Shown here in pieces: positions 34,301-45,437 of a DNA stretch of 64,000 nt; positions within the stretch are counted from its first letter, which is position 1, and the number at the start of each line of letters is the position of its first letter. The stretch comes from Charina bottae (Eukaryota; Chordata; Lepidosauria; Squamata; Charinaidae). The translations under genes and the position numbers were made by a program. The notes below the pieces were generated by a model, which saw only the letters and a program-made list of their open reading frames with translations, made no database searches and was not told the DNA's origin. The stretch covers positions 80,190,855 through 80,254,854 of the forward strand of contig JALMGJ010000003.1 of assembly GCA_023362775.1 (NCBI GenBank). The letters are read 5' to 3'.

Positions 34301-34664
34301 GGGTAGAGAAGGTAATAAGGGATGAGTATTGGGGTAGGGAGAGAGAGGAGAGAAACAATTTATGAATGACTCAGATGAAATCTTACACATTTAGGTGAGA
34401 CATGAAGAAATAGTTGCATATGTGCTGTGTCTTATGCCAAAATGGTGATTACTGACTATGGAATGTGGTTGTTAAAAAGCGGCCCCTGATACCATGCCTT
34501 AGTAAATTGGAATTTGGACTCATCATGAGACAATTAAAAAAAAGACTGCTTTGGTACAGGCAAAGGTTAAGAGCTTAACCATCAATGGATTATAATGTAG
34601 TATTAGATTGTTTTAGAGAAAGTGTTTGTTTGCACATCCCATTGTGAATTTCTTCCTTCCAGTG
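31382..34664. other. Unassigned region
   Basis: More than 3 kb of AT-rich DNA with no gene, RNA or transposon that I can recognise. The segment gaactacaactcctagcatt at 33089 resembles the interior of the small hAT MITE at 23.0 kb and may be an old remnant. Confidence 0.5.
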
Positions 34665-34776
34665 TAAAGGTAAAGGTAAAGGTTTTCCCCTGCACAGTCG
34701 TGTCCGACTCTAGGGGCTGGTGCTCATCTCCATTTCTTAGCCGAAGAGCCAGCGCTGTCTGAAGACGCTTCTGTGG
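34665..34776 (-). mobile_element. Sauria-type SINE 3' fragment
   Basis: Minus-strand tail of the Sauria-type SINE: aaaggtaaaggtaaaggttt at the left, then gtcgtgtccgactctagggg and gccgaagagccagcgctgtc, stopping after cgcttctgtggt. It is 5'-truncated. Confidence 0.85.
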
Positions 34777-35669
34777 TATGAAACCCATTGCTTTCCACTC
34801 TCCTACGCATTTCCTCCCAGCGACTTCACTTCTAGTTTAAAGCACAGGTACGACATGGGAAATGTAGCTGTTTCCATTGCCACCATAGGAGCTTAAAAAT
34901 TACAGGACAATAGTTTGTCCACAACCTGCCACAGGTACTGTAAATTTTATCTTTGATAGAAGTTAATGTTATGGGACTATTGAAACACATTACAGAATTT
35001 CAAAGCTAATCAAGATTTTGTGACTGCAATCCTATACCTACTACCTGAAAAGAAGCTCCATTGAACCTGACGAGGTTTACTTCTGTGTAAATACATTAAT
35101 GGCTTACACTGGAAAAGCCAAAATTTCATTCCTTTGGATTGAAAAAGAAATAATTATTTTGAAGCTTTGCATAAAATCCATGTTATTTTTAAATTCCTGT
35201 TGCTGGGGAATCAATAATTATCAGAAGCAGCTTGATCCAGAAACAAATTAAGGTAGATTTAAATCTGTATTTAAGCTGTTTTGCTCCTATTTATTTCAGA
35301 TGGCTAAAAGCCAAGCACTTACTGATCTTTGCATTATGGGTTGATCATAGGCTATTCCATTATCTATACTGAGATAACTTTTATTGTAATATAAAATTAT
35401 TGTATGTTCAGTTGAATGCAGAGATGCACAGACTACAGGTGGCCCCCATAAGCTTTGTGTACTATTTAGTGCAAGAGGAAGAGAAAGTTATAAAATGCAA
35501 CACTGGAGAGGAATCACATTAACTATTTTTATAATTACATGGAAATGTTAAAGAAATAAAACCAACTTCAGTTATTTTGCTGGATTTAATCAGTACTTTT
35601 TGCTCTGACATGAGACTTGAAGACAACGTGTGGACCCTCTGAGTCACCTCCCCCCACCCCAAATTATAT
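34777..35669. other. Unassigned region
   Basis: No gene or repeat recognised. Confidence 0.45.
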
Positions 35670-35671
<2 letters not shown>

Positions 35672-35708
<37 letters not shown>

Positions 35709-35890
35709 TTAAACTTCTATCACCGCACCATCTCCCCCAAAGGGGACTCTGGGCGGTTTACAAACATAAAGATTAAAATTCTATTATAAAATATAAAAAT
35801 ACAATATACAACTACTTATTATTATAAATTAAATAGAAAATCCAAGAGGGCGATCTTAACCAACCTAATACCAACATGATCTTAAAAGGG
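35672..35890 (-). mobile_element. L2-clade LINE 3' fragment
   Basis: The (ATTT)n tract followed by caccgcaccatctcccccaa, ggggactctgggcggtttac and an A-rich run is the 3' end of an L2 element on the minus strand, comparable to 54416-54600 and 54300-54415. Only non-coding tail is present. Confidence 0.8.
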
Positions 35891-36609
35891 TATATACCCC
35901 TGGTTGACATTCAGACAGATATGTTAATTGTCTGTTATTGCCAGTAGAAATCAGAATCTGTAGATATTAGATCCATTTCTGCATCGATACAATAAGCATA
36001 TGGTAATTGCAAAAGATGTACAGTTCAAGCGCTGTGTTCTTCAAGCCTCAGAGCCCTCTGTAGCCCAGCTCCTTTTCACGCCCAAGATGCCGAGATGAGA
36101 GCAAGGAAGATTCTTTTACAGGCACAGCTAATGGTGACTTGCTAAGTCATGCAGAAGCCCAAGCAGAACTAGTCCAGCTGCTGAGTGCTTTTCACCATAG
36201 AAAATTTTCTTTTTATGCTTTGCTCCTGGTTTATAAATTAATGGTAGGTATGACCCAAAGCTTCCACATTCCCGCTGCTGACTCCCCCATTTTTTAAAAT
36301 ATCTGTGACCTTGCTGTAAACAGAACTTTCCTCTAACTGGGCTGGGAAGAAATATTAGTCACATTTGCAACGGGCTTTAGCAATGTCACATCTTTTGCCT
36401 TCTTCATAGCAATTTGTATAATTATCTCTTCCATTTCTGCTTGTTCTCTGCAATTGTGTTTATGTTGTGATTTTTGCTTTTGGGAGCTGTAGCCATTGGG
36501 CTAAATACCTAATAAGGAAAAGTGAGGGTGACCTCCTTGCTTCCTGCTGCAGAATAGCCTTAATTAATTAATGAACTTAACTTTGTATACTACATTTCTG
36601 TTCAAAATG
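35891..36609. other. Unassigned region
   Basis: No gene recognised upstream of the L2 copy. Confidence 0.45.
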
Positions 36610-38572
36610 CGCCTGAGCAGTCTCTCTGTGCCAATGGCTCCCGTGGCTCCTCATGGTATACAGAAGAGCTGAGGAAGCTTAAGAGGGCTAAGAGATGCCT
36701 AGAGAAGACAGGGAGCGAAGACGATTGAACACGAGCTAGAGCCACTATTAGAGCCTACCTCGTGGTGATAAGGGCAGCGAAACGTGGTTATTTCTCCTCT
36801 CTTATTGCATCTGCAGATAGCTGCCCAGAGCCCTGTTTCAGGTGACCTGGACTCTCCTTGGAGGGAGTAATTTGGGGGTCTACCTTCAGGGCTGTTGTGA
36901 GGAATATGCTGAGCATCTGGTGGGTAAAGTTGCTCGCATCTGTTCTGCATTGAATTCCAGCCTTGATGCAAGGCCAGTGGAGGCTACGGTGTCTGAGTCT
37001 TGCATGGTTATCTAGGAGGGGTTCGAGCCCGTTGAACCTGAGGAAGTGGACAAGGTTATTGTAGCTGTTAGTTCGGCCACTTCTGTGTTAGATCTGTGCC
37101 CCTCCTGGCTGGTCAAGGCTGCCCGGGAGAGGACACGTGATTGGGTCTGGGTGGTGGTTAATTCCTCTTTGAGGGAGGGGGTGGTCCTGCCGGCTCTTAA
37201 GGAGGCGGTGGTGCACCCCTCCTGAAGGGGCCATTGCTTGACCCAACTAATCTGGATAGTTTCCATCCATTCTCCAACCTCCCCTTTTTAGGGAAGGTGG
37301 TTGAGAAAGTGGTTGCACGGCAGCTTCAAAGGGCTCTGGATGAAGTGGATTATCTAGACACCTTTCAGTCAGGATTCAGGCTGGGATATGGGACTGATAC
37401 GGCATTGATCGTGCTCTTGGATAACCTCTGGCGGGAGCAGGATGGGAGCAGTGCGACCATCCTTGCTCTTCTTGACCTCTCGGCGGCCTTCAATACCATC
37501 GATTATGGTATCCTTCTGGACCGGCTTCAGGAGTTGGGGGTGGGCGGCACTGTGTTGCGCTGCTTCTCTTTCTTCCTCCAGGGTCAGTTCCAGTTGATGT
37601 TGGTAGGAGGGGAGAGGTCCAGTCCATGGCCCCTACTGTGTGGGGTGCCACAGGGCTCAGTTCTCTTGCCCCTTTTACTTAACATCTACATGAGGCCACT
37701 GGCTGATCCAACGGTTTGGGGTGAGGTACCATCAGTATACTGATGATACCCAGCTTTATATCTCTTCCCTGGGCTGTCTGAGTGATGCCATGGATGTAGG
37801 GCCCCCCTGGATGGGGTGCAATGGGCTCCAGCTCAATCCAAGCAAAACTGAGTGGCTTTGGGTGTTTGGGCCTCCCAGTACTAAGGTTTTTCCATCTTTG
37901 GTCCTGGGTGGGGGGGCACTGCCCCAGATGGACCTAGTGTGCAATTTGGGGGTCCTCTTGGACTCACGGCTCCTGCTGGAAGATCATGTGGTACAGAATG
38001 CAACTGCCTGGGTTGTATATATTATCGGCTACTCAGCACATGTAACACCACTGCTTCGGGAGCTGCATTGGTTGCCGATGTGTTTCCAGGTGCAATTCAA
38101 GGTGCTGGTTGTCACATTTAATGCCCTTCATGGCTTGGGACTGGGTTACCTTAAGGACCATCTTTTCCCAGTTGTTTCTACCCATCCAATCTGGTCCAGC
38201 AGGATGGGCATGCTCCAGGTCCCATCAGCCAAGGAATGTCGGCTGGCAGGGACCAGGAGATGTGCCTTTTCTTCTATGGTTCCTGCCCTCTGGAACATCC
38301 TTCCTCCTGAGATTAGGATGGCCCCGACCCTTTTGGATTTTCAGGAGGCCTTGAAGACCTGGCTTTGTGCCCTGGCCTGGGGCCCTGAGTGTGTGAAGGG
38401 CCCCGTTTCATGGCTGTGCTAACACCAATGGTTTTAAAGATCTCTCGGCTGTATTTATATTTATATTTAATTTTTTGTATCGTTTTTATTGCCTGATTGT
38501 TTTTATTATTGTAAGCCGCCCAGAGTCACTGGTCTGAGATAGGTGGCTATATAAATTGAATAAATAAATAAA
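36610..38572 (+). mobile_element. L2-clade LINE, 5'-truncated
   Basis: Plus-strand element that begins in the linker after the endonuclease (WYTEELRKLKRAKR region, parallel to the end of the L2 at 63.4 kb). It continues through a decayed region and the reverse transcriptase, and ends with gtaagccgcccagagtcact and gaataaataaataaa. No clear target duplication is seen. The tail is part of a 108-bp tandem duplication. Confidence 0.88.
37230..38422 (+). pseudogene. L2 reverse transcriptase, frameshifted
   Basis: Two overlapping open stretches in different frames make up the RT. The first (37234-37743) starts LDPTNLDSFHPFSNLPFLGK and contains QSGFRLGYGTDTALIVLLDN, motif A ILALLDLSAAFNTIDYG and motif B GVPQGSVLLPLLLNIYM. 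The second (from about 37721) carries the YTDDTQLYIS active site, where L2 usually has YADD. It also carries the C-terminal domain ending PALWNILPPEIRMAPTLLDF and KTWLCALAWG. Regions around 36900-37230 contain stops and frameshifts, so this is a dead copy. Confidence 0.88.
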
Positions 38573-38618
38573 ATACCATTTCTTTCTGAAAGTAATACTG
38601 TATGTTAATAGCTGCCAT
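38511..38618. repeat. 108-bp tandem duplication, unit 1
   Basis: Unit gtaagccgcc...agctgccat is repeated immediately at 38619-38726 with no differences that I can see. It spans the last ~62 bp of the L2 element plus ~46 bp of flanking DNA. Confidence 0.95.
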
Positions 38619-38726
38619 GTAAGCCGCCCAGAGTCACTGGTCTGAGATAGGTGGCTATATAAATTGAATAAATAAATAAAATACCATTTCTTTCTGAAAG
38701 TAATACTGTATGTTAATAGCTGCCAT
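38619..38726. repeat. 108-bp tandem duplication, unit 2
   Basis: Second, apparently identical unit, followed directly by unique flank (tttaaattcata). Confidence 0.95.
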
Positions 38727-39212
38727 TTTAAATTCATATTTAAAACTTTCATGGGTAGTTGAGAAGAGGTGGAAACAATTTTTGGTTCCTGACTTGGCTC
38801 TTTTCTCCCATTCCTGATTTGTATAACGTAAGGGACAGGAAGATAGCAGATTTTGTAGAATTAGAAATTTAATTGCAGATGGCAAACCTCTGACTTCTGC
38901 ATATATTATACAACAGGAATGGCCACAAATAATCCCCTGGTTTCATATGAGTCAAGTTCATTTATCCTTTTATAAAATATATGGATCATATCAATCAAGG
39001 CCATTAACAATATTTGAAAAATGGCATATATCAACATTATATAGAACTTGTATATTAACCATGACAGATTCTCTGGAAAGTTTTTTTTAAAAGCTTGGGA
39101 GGATGATTTGGGCATTGAATCTCATTGGGCTCTTGTGTGGCATAGAATTTCTTTTAAATCTGTTTTAGCACGCCATCAAGAATTGAGTATAAAAATTATC
39201 TTTAGGTAGTAT
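38727..39212. other. Unassigned region
   Basis: No gene recognised. The minus strand at 38906-39115 could encode a short peptide-like stretch, but nothing identifies it. Confidence 0.4.
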
Positions 39213-39525
39213 TATGTTGTTGTTTATTCGTTCAGTCGCTTCCGACTCTTCATGACTTCATGGACCAGCCCACGCCAGAGCTTCCTGTCGGCCGTCGCCA
39301 CCCCCAGCTCCCCCACGGTCGAGTCCGTCACCTCCAGAATGTCATCCATCCATCTTGCTTTTGGTCGGCCCCTCTTCCTTTTGCCTTCCACTTTCCTTAG
39401 CATCAGGATCTTCTCCAGGGTATCCTGTCTTCTCATGATGTGGCCAAAGTACTTCAGTTTTGCCTTTAATATCATTCCCTCAAGTGAGCAGTCTGGCTTT
39501 ATTTCCTGGAGTATGGACTTTAGTA
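39213..39525 (-). mobile_element. RTE-type LINE 3' fragment (second lineage)
   Basis: The minus strand encodes LKAKLKYFGHIMRRQDTLEK, GKRKRGRPKARWMDDILEVT and WRGLVHEVMKSRKRLNE and ends at gactgaacgaataaacaaca. It is the same lineage as 4548-4808 but better preserved and slightly longer. Confidence 0.88.
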
Positions 39526-41495
39526 TTATACTCTGCTAATATTACATTTTCAGATTGCTACTCTTCTAGGTTGCTTTCAGTGGAGCTATAAACCAATTGG
39601 TACATATTCATATGCCCAATTAGTCAGATTTTTATCAAAAGTTTTTTTGAAGAAATTGAGAAAATCAACCAGCAATATTTTGTAATGAAACCTGAGGTTG
39701 GCTTACTTGTCTATATTTCTTAAGGCATATAGATTGATCCAGGATAAGAAACTGATTTTATTTTTGTTAGCAAAGGAATAATTCAGTAAAAAAATTATCA
39801 CTATTTATTAGCTATATCAGCTATATTTTCCCTAACAAATACACTTTGTCAGTAAAAAATTCAGTTTGGATGGAAATACTGAATACTGTCTACAATGTTT
39901 GGGGGGTTTTTTTCTCCTCAAAATTGTGTGCATATGCATTAATTTTGACTCTCAAACACCTTTTGGAGATTGAAATGCCATCTATCTATTGGTTGTTTTA
40001 ACAAATCAAACCAAAAAATTGTCTTAACAATTATTAGTTGTACAAGCCAGAGATAAGCTAGAGTCAGTCAGTCTTGCAGATGAACTAGCAATCATGGTTC
40101 TTTTTTTTACTGTATTTGATCTTAATTATTAATCACATTACAGAATGAGGGGATCTTTCATTAATCAATGATTTAGCAGTTTTGAATTATTTCCACAAGT
40201 TTGAAATAAATGAGCTTCCAGGTAGGAAAAAATACAAATGCCATGTAGCCTTTGGAAATTGAGTTGGACAGCCATAGAAACATTAGCCAGCTTGGGACAG
40301 TGTATTTGTGTTCTGCAGCATTCTGGTTTAAAACTGCTTTTGTATCTCTGAGTCTGGCAGGATCCTTTCTTTTTCTTTATTTCCTTTTTTCCCCCAGCTC
40401 ATTATTCTTTGCTTTTTTTTTAATCATCAGGCAAGTCATCTCCATCCACTTTGATCCAAACTGGATTTCAGATATAATGATTAAAGTCTTCAGTTCTTAT
40501 AAGATCTAATTACCCACCTACTTTCACATATTTTTAGCATCTGCTGCAGCCCTATCACCAAACTGTCTTTGAAAAACTGCCAAGTGGCTGTCAAGATGGG
40601 AATGGTTATCAGCCAGCATGAAATGAAAGCAATCTCCTGTGCACATATTCATGTCAGAATTTGGCAGTGTAACTGGAGGAACATATCTAGGGACATGAGT
40701 GGAAAGCTTACAGTATGTCATTGATGCAAGAGAAAGGACTACAAAGTGATTCCATCACACTAAGTGAATCTGTAACATCCTACAGAGACAGAAACATATT
40801 AATCTAAATGTTAGATTAGGCCCATCACAAACTCCAACCAGTGGCAAAAATCTGACAGAAAGTGGAAATAAATCAAGTAGCCTAAAAAGTTTTTTTTTTT
40901 TAAAGAAAAAGGTCATCAGTCAGATCAAGTGACTTAGGAATATGATTCTGTTTCATTTCAGATTAATTTGCCAAATTTATTTTATTTATGGCATTTTACA
41001 TTCCCCTTCAAAGGTAGTCAATCTGACATGCATGCTCCGTGTTATCCTCTCAACAGTTTTGTGAAGTAAGCTAGACTGAAAGACAGTGACTGTTTATCAT
41101 CCAGTGAGCTTCATGGCTGCATGAAGATTTGAACTCTGCTGAGTTTGGTCCTGGTCCAACAGTCAATTACACTAATTGGCTTTCCATGGCTGGGTTTGCA
41201 CTTTGCAATCAGCCATAGGTTTTGTTTAGTTCTGGCTAAATATATTGTACAATTCCAGCCATCTGGGGTTGTAAAACATGGTTTATGACTCAGTGTGTTG
41301 TGTATACTGAGCCATTTGAGATTGATCAATAATTTATAGTTAAATTATACTTTAACTATTGACTAAATGGTCATTCATTTAGCATGGTGAGTACTACCTT
41401 TTTGTGCCTTGGGATTCTCAAAATTTCCTAAAGCTCATCCTCCATCACAAAAGTAACACTGCTACCTAAGATGAGATTATAATTGTCAACTATTC
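39526..41495. other. Unassigned region
   Basis: About 2 kb with no recognisable gene or transposon. Confidence 0.5.
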
Positions 41496-41549
41496 ATTCA
41501 TTTGTTTGTGGAGTCCTTGGTGCTCTCTGAGCCTTGTTGTTTTCTTGCA

Positions 41550-41583
41550 GACGTTTCATTGCCAGACTAGGCAACATTTTCAG
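41550..41583 (-). ncRNA. Hammerhead-ribozyme-like motif, left end of PLE
   Basis: Minus strand CTGAAAA (one change from CTGAAGA), one base, GTTGCC/GGCAAT stem with TAGTCT loop, then GAAACGTC. The changed core base would be expected to impair a hammerhead. Confidence 0.3.
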
Positions 41584-41871
41584 TGCGAAAAGGGAGTGGG
41601 ACTTGCTCTCTGTTTATATACCATGGCTTGTCCTGCTTGTGTTGGTGGAGGTGTAGTTCAATCCTTAGTAGTTCCTTGATTGGGCTGCTGTTTGCTACTT
41701 GGTTGATTGACTGAGTTAATAGTTCCTTGATTAGGGTACTGTATATTGTGCTGTTTAATTGTTCCTCTGGTGCTAATCCTCGTGTAAATCTTTGCATGAA
41801 GGGTTTTGGAACATCGTAAGTAACCCAGAACATCATAAGTAACCCAAAAGACCCAGTAGCCCAAGAAAAAA

Positions 41872-42190
41872 AAACAGGAGTTATCTACAACATACAGTGT
41901 AAGGACTGTAACAGCCACTATGTAGGACAGACCAGCAGAAGACTAGCAGAACGCATCCACAAACACAAACTAGCAGTCAGAAGACACGATGAAAACTCCT
42001 TAATCTCACAACACATGGACAGACTTAACCATACTTTCAAATGGGAAACTGTGAGCATCTTAAACTAAGCCAAGTCCAAAAACGCTAGAGAATTCCTGGA
42101 AGCATGGCACTCAGACAAAGCAGCCATCAACATATGTCATCAACATAGAGGTAAACAACATTTACATACCATTCATAAGAGACAATAGAA
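41872..42190 (+). pseudogene. PLE GIY-YIG endonuclease fragment
   Basis: Plus-strand reading gives GVIYNIQCKDCNSHYVGQTS, then RRLAERIHKHKLAVRRHDEN and SLISQHMDRLNHTFKWETVS. After a stop it continues KNAREFLEAWHSDKAA. The paired tyrosines of GIY-YIG (here VIYNI and HYVGQT) and the downstream Arg are visible. This nuclease domain lies C-terminal to the RT in Penelope-like elements. The RT itself is gone and at least one stop (near 42065) interrupts the fragment. Confidence 0.82.
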
Positions 42191-42450
42191 AAACCAGAAG
42201 ACCAGAACACCTCCTTGTCAGCAATCATCACCCAGATATGCAAAGATTAACACCAGGATTAGCACCAGAGGAACAATTAAACAGCACAGTACACCCTAAT
42301 CAAGGATTAACTATTAACTCAAGTCAATCAACCAAGTAGCAAACAGCAGCCCAATCAAGGAACTACTAAGGAGAGAACAACACCTCCACCAACACAAGCA
42401 GGACAAGCCATAGTATATAAACAGAGAGCAAGTCCCACTCCCTTTTTGCA

Positions 42451-42484
42451 CTGAAGATGTTGCCTAACCTGGCAATGAAACATC
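42451..42484 (+). ncRNA. Hammerhead-ribozyme-like motif, right end of PLE
   Basis: Plus strand CTGAAGA, one base, GTTGCC stem with loop TAACCT and partner GGCAAT, then GAAACATC. The core is kept, but the stem-closing pair is G-U and the final CGT has become CAT. Confidence 0.4.
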
Positions 42485-42576
42485 TGCAAGGAAACAACAA
42501 GGTTCAGAGAGCACCAAGGACTCCACAGTTCAACCCTGAGCTACATATATTCTCTTTGATTGGTATTCATTTGTTT

Positions 42577-42860
42577 AACTAAAAAACGTTTCTCACAACC
42601 TTCAGATAGACTATTACAGTGGTTTTAAAAAATAAGGTTAATATAAAAGAAAATATTTGAATTGATATCTTTTTCCACCTTAATGCACTCAATAAAGCAT
42701 TGGTGTAATTCTATATTCCAAAACAACTGTACCTTTCCATTTTTTTTCAGCAAATAGACTGACGTGTTATAATAATCTTAGTACTTTATAGTGATTACGA
42801 AGTTTCATAGCAAGAAAACAATAAGAGTGCAATATTATATTAATTATGTTACTGTTTGTG

Positions 42861-42910
<50 letters not shown>
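42577..42910. repeat. Unassigned stretch with a (TA)n tract
   Basis: No gene recognised. An uninterrupted TA run occupies about 42863-42902 and borders a short CA run. Confidence 0.7.
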
Positions 42911-43127
42911 ATCTGTTCAATCGTCCAATTCTTGGAGACTGCCTGGACAAGTCCCTGCAGTTTTCTTGGCAAGGTTTTTCGGAAGTGGTTTGCCATTGCT
43001 TTCTTCCTAGGGCTGAGAGAGAGTGACTGGCCCAAGGTCACTCAGCTGGCTTTGTGCCTAAGGCAGGACTAGAACTCACAGTCTCCCAATTTCTAGGCTA
43101 GTGCCTTAACCACTACACCAAAGTGGC
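42911..43127 (-). mobile_element. tRNA-derived SINE variant with a different tail
   Basis: Minus strand: ccactttggtgtagtggtta (A box), gttctagtcctgcc (B box), gaccttgggccagtcactct. It is then joined to ggaagaaagcaatggcaaac, cacttccgaaaaaccttgcc and gccaagaaaactgcagggac instead of the AAAT-tailed body. It shares its head with the SINEs at 9.7, 16.4 and 31.1 kb but has a different 3' half. Confidence 0.82.
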
Positions 43128-43141
43128 ATGCATATATATAT

Positions 43142-43662
43142 AAGATGCAGGCAGGAACAGCATACACTGAACGGCAAACCAAGTAGCTGGCATTGTGTAC
43201 AGGAACATCTGTACAATGTATGGGCTAGACCCTCCCAAGTCCAGATGGGAGATTCCACAGAAGGCTGTGGAGAATGACAGGGCTAAGATCCTGTGGGACT
43301 TCCAGATCCAGACAGACAGGCAGGTACTGGCCAATCAACCAGACATAGTGATAGTAGACAAGGACCAAAAGACAGTGGTGGTGATAGATGTAGTGGTGCC
43401 AAGTGACAGCAACATCAGGAAGAAGGAGTATGAGAAGCTGGAGAAGTACCAGGGCCTGAAGGAGGAACTAGAGAGGATGTGGAAAGTGAAGGCCAAAGTG
43501 GTCCGAGTGGTGGTAGGGGCACTCAGGGCTGTGACTCCCAAACTGGGAGACTGGCTCCAACAGATCCCAGGAACAACATCAGAGCTCTCTGTCCAGAAGA
43601 GTGCAGTGCTAGGAACAGCTAAGAAACTGTGCAGAACCCTCAAACTCCCAGGCCTCTGGTAG
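43142..43662 (+). pseudogene. R2/R4-type LINE C-terminal restriction-like endonuclease
   Basis: The plus-strand open stretch ends GTAKKLCRTLKLPGLW, then a stop. It contains VENDRAKILWDFQIQTDR, then NQPDIVIVDK and VVVIDVVVPSDSN, which read as a PD-(D/E)XK nuclease core (P-D at NQPD, then DV...K in VVVIDVVVP and the KKEYEKLEKY helix). This restriction-like endonuclease is C-terminal in early-branching LINEs (R2, R4/Dong, Hero, Rex6). I favour R4/Dong-like because that clade is known in squamates, but the clade call is from memory. The RT is missing. The frame has no stop over about 155 codons. Confidence 0.75.
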
Positions 43663-43699
43663 AAGACCCGAGGTTGAGGAAGACACATACCACCCATGG

Positions 43700-43822
43700 G
43701 CCTGGGAGTCTGAGGGTTCTGTGCAGTATCTTAGCTGTTCCTAGCACTGCCTTCACTTTCTACATCCTCTCTAGTTCCTCCTTCAGGCCCTGGTACTTCT
43801 CCAGCTTCTCATACCCCTTCTG
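43700..43822 (-). mobile_element. Inverted, deleted copy of the R4-like 3' end
   Basis: The sequence gcctgggagtctgagggttc through ccttctcatacc-like text is the reverse complement of parts of 43430-43655. About 110 bp of the forward copy (roughly 43490-43600) are missing at the join cactgc/cttcactttc. It starts about 40 bp after the end of the forward copy. Confidence 0.85.
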
Positions 43823-43901
43823 GAGTATGCAAGGTCTTGTCTTGCCATGGTATTTAGTTTGAAACTCAAATCTGAATACACTGACACTGCAAAATAGTTA
43901 A

Positions 43902-43902
43902 T

Positions 43903-43943
<41 letters not shown>

Positions 43944-44007
43944 GTATGTATGTATGTATGTGTGTATGCATATGTATACACACACACACACACACAGTAT
44001 ACACTTG

Positions 44008-44039
<32 letters not shown>

Positions 44040-44060
44040 ACACTTACACACACACACCAC
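43902..44060. repeat. Compound (TC)n, (TGTA)n and (CA)n microsatellites
   Basis: A TC run is followed by TGTA units and by two CA runs separated by a duplicated segment (agtatacactt). Confidence 0.92.
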
Positions 44061-45437
44061 AAACAGTAATAAGTAAAAAAAAATGGGGCTACAGAGAACT
44101 TCTCTGTAAGTTAGAATAGGAAAGGAGGTATGGAAAACCCTAGAGCTGAAGCTGTGGATAAGCATCTCCTTTGTAATAAATCTGCTCCTGGACTACACCA
44201 TTTCCCTAACTATAGATGGGGCAGTGAACATGAAAATGCTGACCTTGTTTTTTTAAAAAGGCCAACATGCACATACTGCACAGAAATTAGTAGATTGCAG
44301 AGAGGAGTATTATTTTAATCTACTAGACCTACTGGTTTTAACTGTTTAATCATTTTTCTCCTTATACATTCAGACATTTATCCATCTCCTATGGTAATGC
44401 AGTCTGGTTACAAATACTATATGGCTTAGCTCTTACACTTCTTTAACAATTAACAATAACCATATAAAAAGAATCATCTCATAGTTTAAAAGTTTGAGAA
44501 ATACTTTAAAATATTTCTCTCTGTATGGTCCTCTCAGGCCTTCAGAGAAGCAATGGACTTCCTGTATTTCAGAATATTGCCATTCAGGTGAAGATACATA
44601 GTCACATGTGGATCTTTACACATTCACTTGAACTATTTCAATAAGTAGTTTGGTCTGTTTCTATGAATAGTGCTATTGGCACAACCAAAACATTCTTGTC
44701 TTGGTGTATGACTGTAACTGTTTCAGTGGGGAGGCTATGGAAGAACTATTGCCTTTAGTATGCCTGACATTTTGCAGGAAAAAGGATACAGGTCTAGATG
44801 GACATTCTGCATGATCCAATAGGGGTCACTTCATGTCTTCATGTATGGTGTGCCAGATGAAAATCTAAGTGATGCAAGAAATAAGATTAACAATCCTAGG
44901 CATGAGATCTGAGTTCTAATCTAGTTTCTCTCAAGCATTATTTTGGAGTTGATATGCCAAATTTCCCTTTTGCACAATATTTACAAACTTGCTTCCAAGC
45001 CAAGTTTCTTCTTAGCAGATAGAGAATGGCATTTTCTTTTCTAATTTGAAAATGCCAAAAAATAGTATACTGTACATGGTGGTAGCAATATTGCATACTA
45101 AAATAGAGCTTGAGGAATTAAAAATTATCATCACTGCCTCTAACAGCAAATGGCAGTATGTTTACTGGCTACTAGACCCGTAGTCCATCTCCCAGGTATA
45201 GAATCTAGCAGCTGACTCTACAAAAACAGACCACTAAACAATGATGAAACAGTGTAGAAATAAGAGAAGAGCTAATGTTTACTATCTGTAGGATAACTTT
45301 CCTCAGTCTTAGTGGTGAGCCTCTTAAGCAATTCTCAGCTTGCCAATGTGCAGCTTTACACAAGACGGGGGTAACTTGAATGTACTACTAAAGAAATGTA
45401 GAGGTTTGTTTTAAAAAAAACCCAACTATTTTAATTC
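44061..45437. other. 5' flank of the receptor gene, nothing recognised
   Basis: No transposon or upstream coding exon is recognised. This interval could hold the promoter or non-coding 5' exon(s) of the receptor gene, but I cannot mark them. Confidence 0.45.

Larger units (their letters stand above)
41508..42564. mobile_element. Penelope-like element with inverted terminal copies
   Basis: Flanked by a perfect 12-bp duplication attcatttgttt (41496-41507 and 42565-42576). The left ~260 bp are an inverted copy of the right ~280 bp (caaggactccac, ggcaatgaaac, gatgttgcc, ccctttttgcactgaag). A plus-strand GIY-YIG nuclease fragment lies between them. It is the same family as 5470-6147 and 22363-22423, here with coding remains that prove the PLE identity. 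Confidence 0.87.

Noticed and set aside
41567..41918. Minus-strand frames rich in Asn and Gln (NQPSSKQQ-like)
   Set aside because: They translate the inverted terminal repeat of the PLE, which is non-coding. The same peptide-like text appears from the other PLE end at 5494-5754.
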